Origin: Desertivirga arenae
GTDB taxonomy: Bacteria > Bacteroidota > Bacteroidia > Sphingobacteriales > Sphingobacteriaceae
Length of the DNA stretch: 64,000 nt
Direction: 5' to 3'
Assembly: GCF_017355785.1 (NCBI RefSeq)
Contig: NZ_JAFEWE010000005.1
Location: 186,001 to 250,000 of the forward strand
In this document: in pieces, positions 63,052 to 64,000 of the stretch
Layout: each line of letters opens with the position of its first letter
Position numbering within the stretch: position 1 is the stretch's first letter
The notes under the pieces: generated by a model
What the model was told of the DNA's origin: nothing
The model's input: the letters and a program-made list of their open reading frames with translations, nothing else
Databases searched by the model: none
Made by a program: the position numbers and the translations under genes

Positions 63052-64000
63052 TTAAACTCTCTCTGTCAATTTGAAATCCTTGAAGAACTCAAAGAGATTT
63101 ACTTCACCTGTTATTTGCAGCTTCTTCCTCAGCCGGTACCGGCTGATCTCTACTCCGCGGGGGGATATTTGCATCAATTGAGCAACTTCCTTAGTGGATA
63201 GGTTCATCTTCAAATAGGCACAAAGTCGAAGATCGTTAGTAGTTAAATTGGGATATGCCGATTTAATATCGTTTAGGAAATTGGTATGGACTTTATCAAA
63301 GTAAATTGCAAACTGCTCCCAGCCGCCGTCAGCCTTTTCTTCATGACTTAAAGTTTTTAGGATCTTCTTTATCTCCATTTGCGGCAGCTCATCAACAACG
63401 TGCTTATTCAGGTTACTAAGCTCTCCCTTGATCTTGTCAAGGAGTTCGGCCTTCTTCCCCAGGTGCATAGCAATAGAAGCTAATTCTGAATTTTTTGCCT
63501 CAATTTCTGTTTCAAGCTTCTCATTTTTAAGCTTAATTATCTCTTTCTCTGATTTATCAATTTCCAACTGATGCAGATATTCCAAACGTCTCTGCTCTTC
63601 TTCAAACTGCCTTTGCTGATCGAGGAATTTTTTGTGCTGCCGCTGATATATCTTATAAATAATAAATGCTATTATAAGACAGTAGATAAAATAAGCAAGC
63701 AAGGTGTTATACCAGGGGGGACTTATGGAGAACTTATAAAAAGCCGGCTCAGACTCCACTCCAAAATTATTCCTGGCTTTCACTTTAAATATGTAATCAC
63801 CATAGGGCAAATTGGTATAATCCTTTTCAGTCTTCTTAGTATAAACAGACCAGTCCTTATCAAAACCCTCCAGATAGTAACTGTATTGGATATTAGATTG
63901 ATTTTTATTGACAATAGAAGAATATTCGAAGTGAAAAGAATTTAATGCAAACTTAACTACAGGCACTTCCGACTGTTTCTTCACCTCATTCACCTCTCCG
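63052..64000 (-). CDS. Triple-Tyr/LuxR-type HTH sensor-regulator (partial, N-terminus outside window)
   Basis: The frame runs to the window edge, so only the C-terminal part is visible. It contains a Y_Y_Y beta-sandwich (SYYLEGFDKDWSVYTKK, NLPYGDYIFKVKARNNFG), one membrane helix (TLLAYFIYCLIIAFIIYKIYQ), a long cytoplasmic coiled coil with many Glu/Lys/Gln, and a LuxR-type helix-turn-helix (LRLCAYLKMNLSTKEVAQLMQISPRGVEISRYRLRKKL, quoted only as landmark residues). The expected missing N-terminal part is a periplasmic two-component-type beta-propeller. Such one-component regulators sense an extracellular signal, often a glycan or stress cue, and bind DNA directly while still in the membrane. 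Confidence 0.88.
   Translation of the reverse strand, partial: GEVNEVKKQSEVPVVKFALNSFHFEYSSIVNKNQSNIQYSYYLEGFDKDWSVYTKKTEKDYTNLPYGDYIFKVKARNNFGVESEPAFYKFSISPPWYNTLLAYFIYCLIIAFIIYKIYQRQHKKFLDQQRQFEEEQRRLEYLHQLEIDKSEKEIIKLKNEKLETEIEAKNSELASIAMHLGKKAELLDKIKGELSNLNKHVVDELPQMEIKKILKTLSHEEKADGGWEQFAIYFDKVHTNFLNDIKSAYPNLTTNDLRLCAYLKMNLSTKEVAQLMQISPRGVEISRYRLRKKLQITGEVNLFEFFKDFKLTERV

Noticed and set aside
1-64000. Mobile elements, CRISPR arrays and prophage
   Set aside because: No transposase, integrase, terminal inverted repeat, direct-repeat array or phage gene was seen on either strand.

Overview
The window comes from a Bacteroidota chromosome, most likely a Sphingobacteriaceae (Pedobacter-like) soil or freshwater bacterium. 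The evidence is a SusC/SusD glycan-uptake operon, a type IX secretion (T9SS type B) adhesin with its PorP/SprF partner, the fused MurF-alanine racemase typical of the phylum, a triple-Tyr/LuxR sensor, AT-rich spacers without Shine-Dalgarno sites, and promoters of the TTG-N19-TAnnTTTG type. It looks like stable core chromosome: I saw no transposase, integrase, phage module, CRISPR array or rRNA.

Layout. 1-6.7 kb: omega-amidase, PBP1A and a large peptidase/propeller/barrel protein, closed by a bidirectional terminator. 6.7-18.8 kb: housekeeping genes, including a probable arginine decarboxylase, a spore-photoproduct-lyase-like radical SAM enzyme, serC-serA, rpe with a TonB receptor, and small membrane proteins. 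The rpe upstream region holds a promoter-to-terminator unit that looks like an undescribed ~75-nt RNA. 18.8-22.9 kb: a lipoprotein and a cupin-RtcB-AAG-flavoprotein operon that suggests nucleic-acid repair. 23-31.4 kb: PorP/SprF and a 2234-residue PKD adhesin, then a 33-codon membrane microprotein. 31.4-35.4 kb: DUF502, MurF-Alr, RecX, tRNA-Gly(GCC) and tRNA-Leu(UAA).

35.5-57.4 kb is a polysaccharide utilisation locus on the minus strand. An eight-gene operon runs susC, susD, two discoidin-type surface lipoproteins, a double-domain esterase, GH92 alpha-mannosidase, GH95 alpha-fucosidase and GH36 alpha-galactosidase, and ends at a strong terminator. Upstream lies a second unit: a clan GH-D alpha-galactosidase-like enzyme, a GntR regulator with a sugar-sensor domain, and an SSS sugar symporter coupled to it by a TAGTG stop/start. 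The enzyme set points to a glycoprotein-type glycan carrying alpha-Man, alpha-Fuc and alpha-Gal, probably acylated. A hairpin with a cUUCGg tetraloop between the binding-protein genes and the enzyme genes may set different expression levels for the two halves.

57.4-64 kb: a DnaQ-like exonuclease, a J-domain/KTSC protein followed by a UDG-superfamily protein, an NmrA-type reductase, DUF1361, a B12-binding radical SAM enzyme, a small membrane protein with a textbook promoter, and the C-terminal part of a triple-Tyr/LuxR regulator cut by the window edge.

No wholly new defence or mobile system was found. The best candidates for something undescribed are the small RNA upstream of rpe, the microprotein sharing a CTAG stop with DUF502, the intra-operon PUL hairpin, and the alpha/beta-hydrolase-SGNH fusion esterase. 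All domain assignments come from reading motifs by eye, not from database searches.
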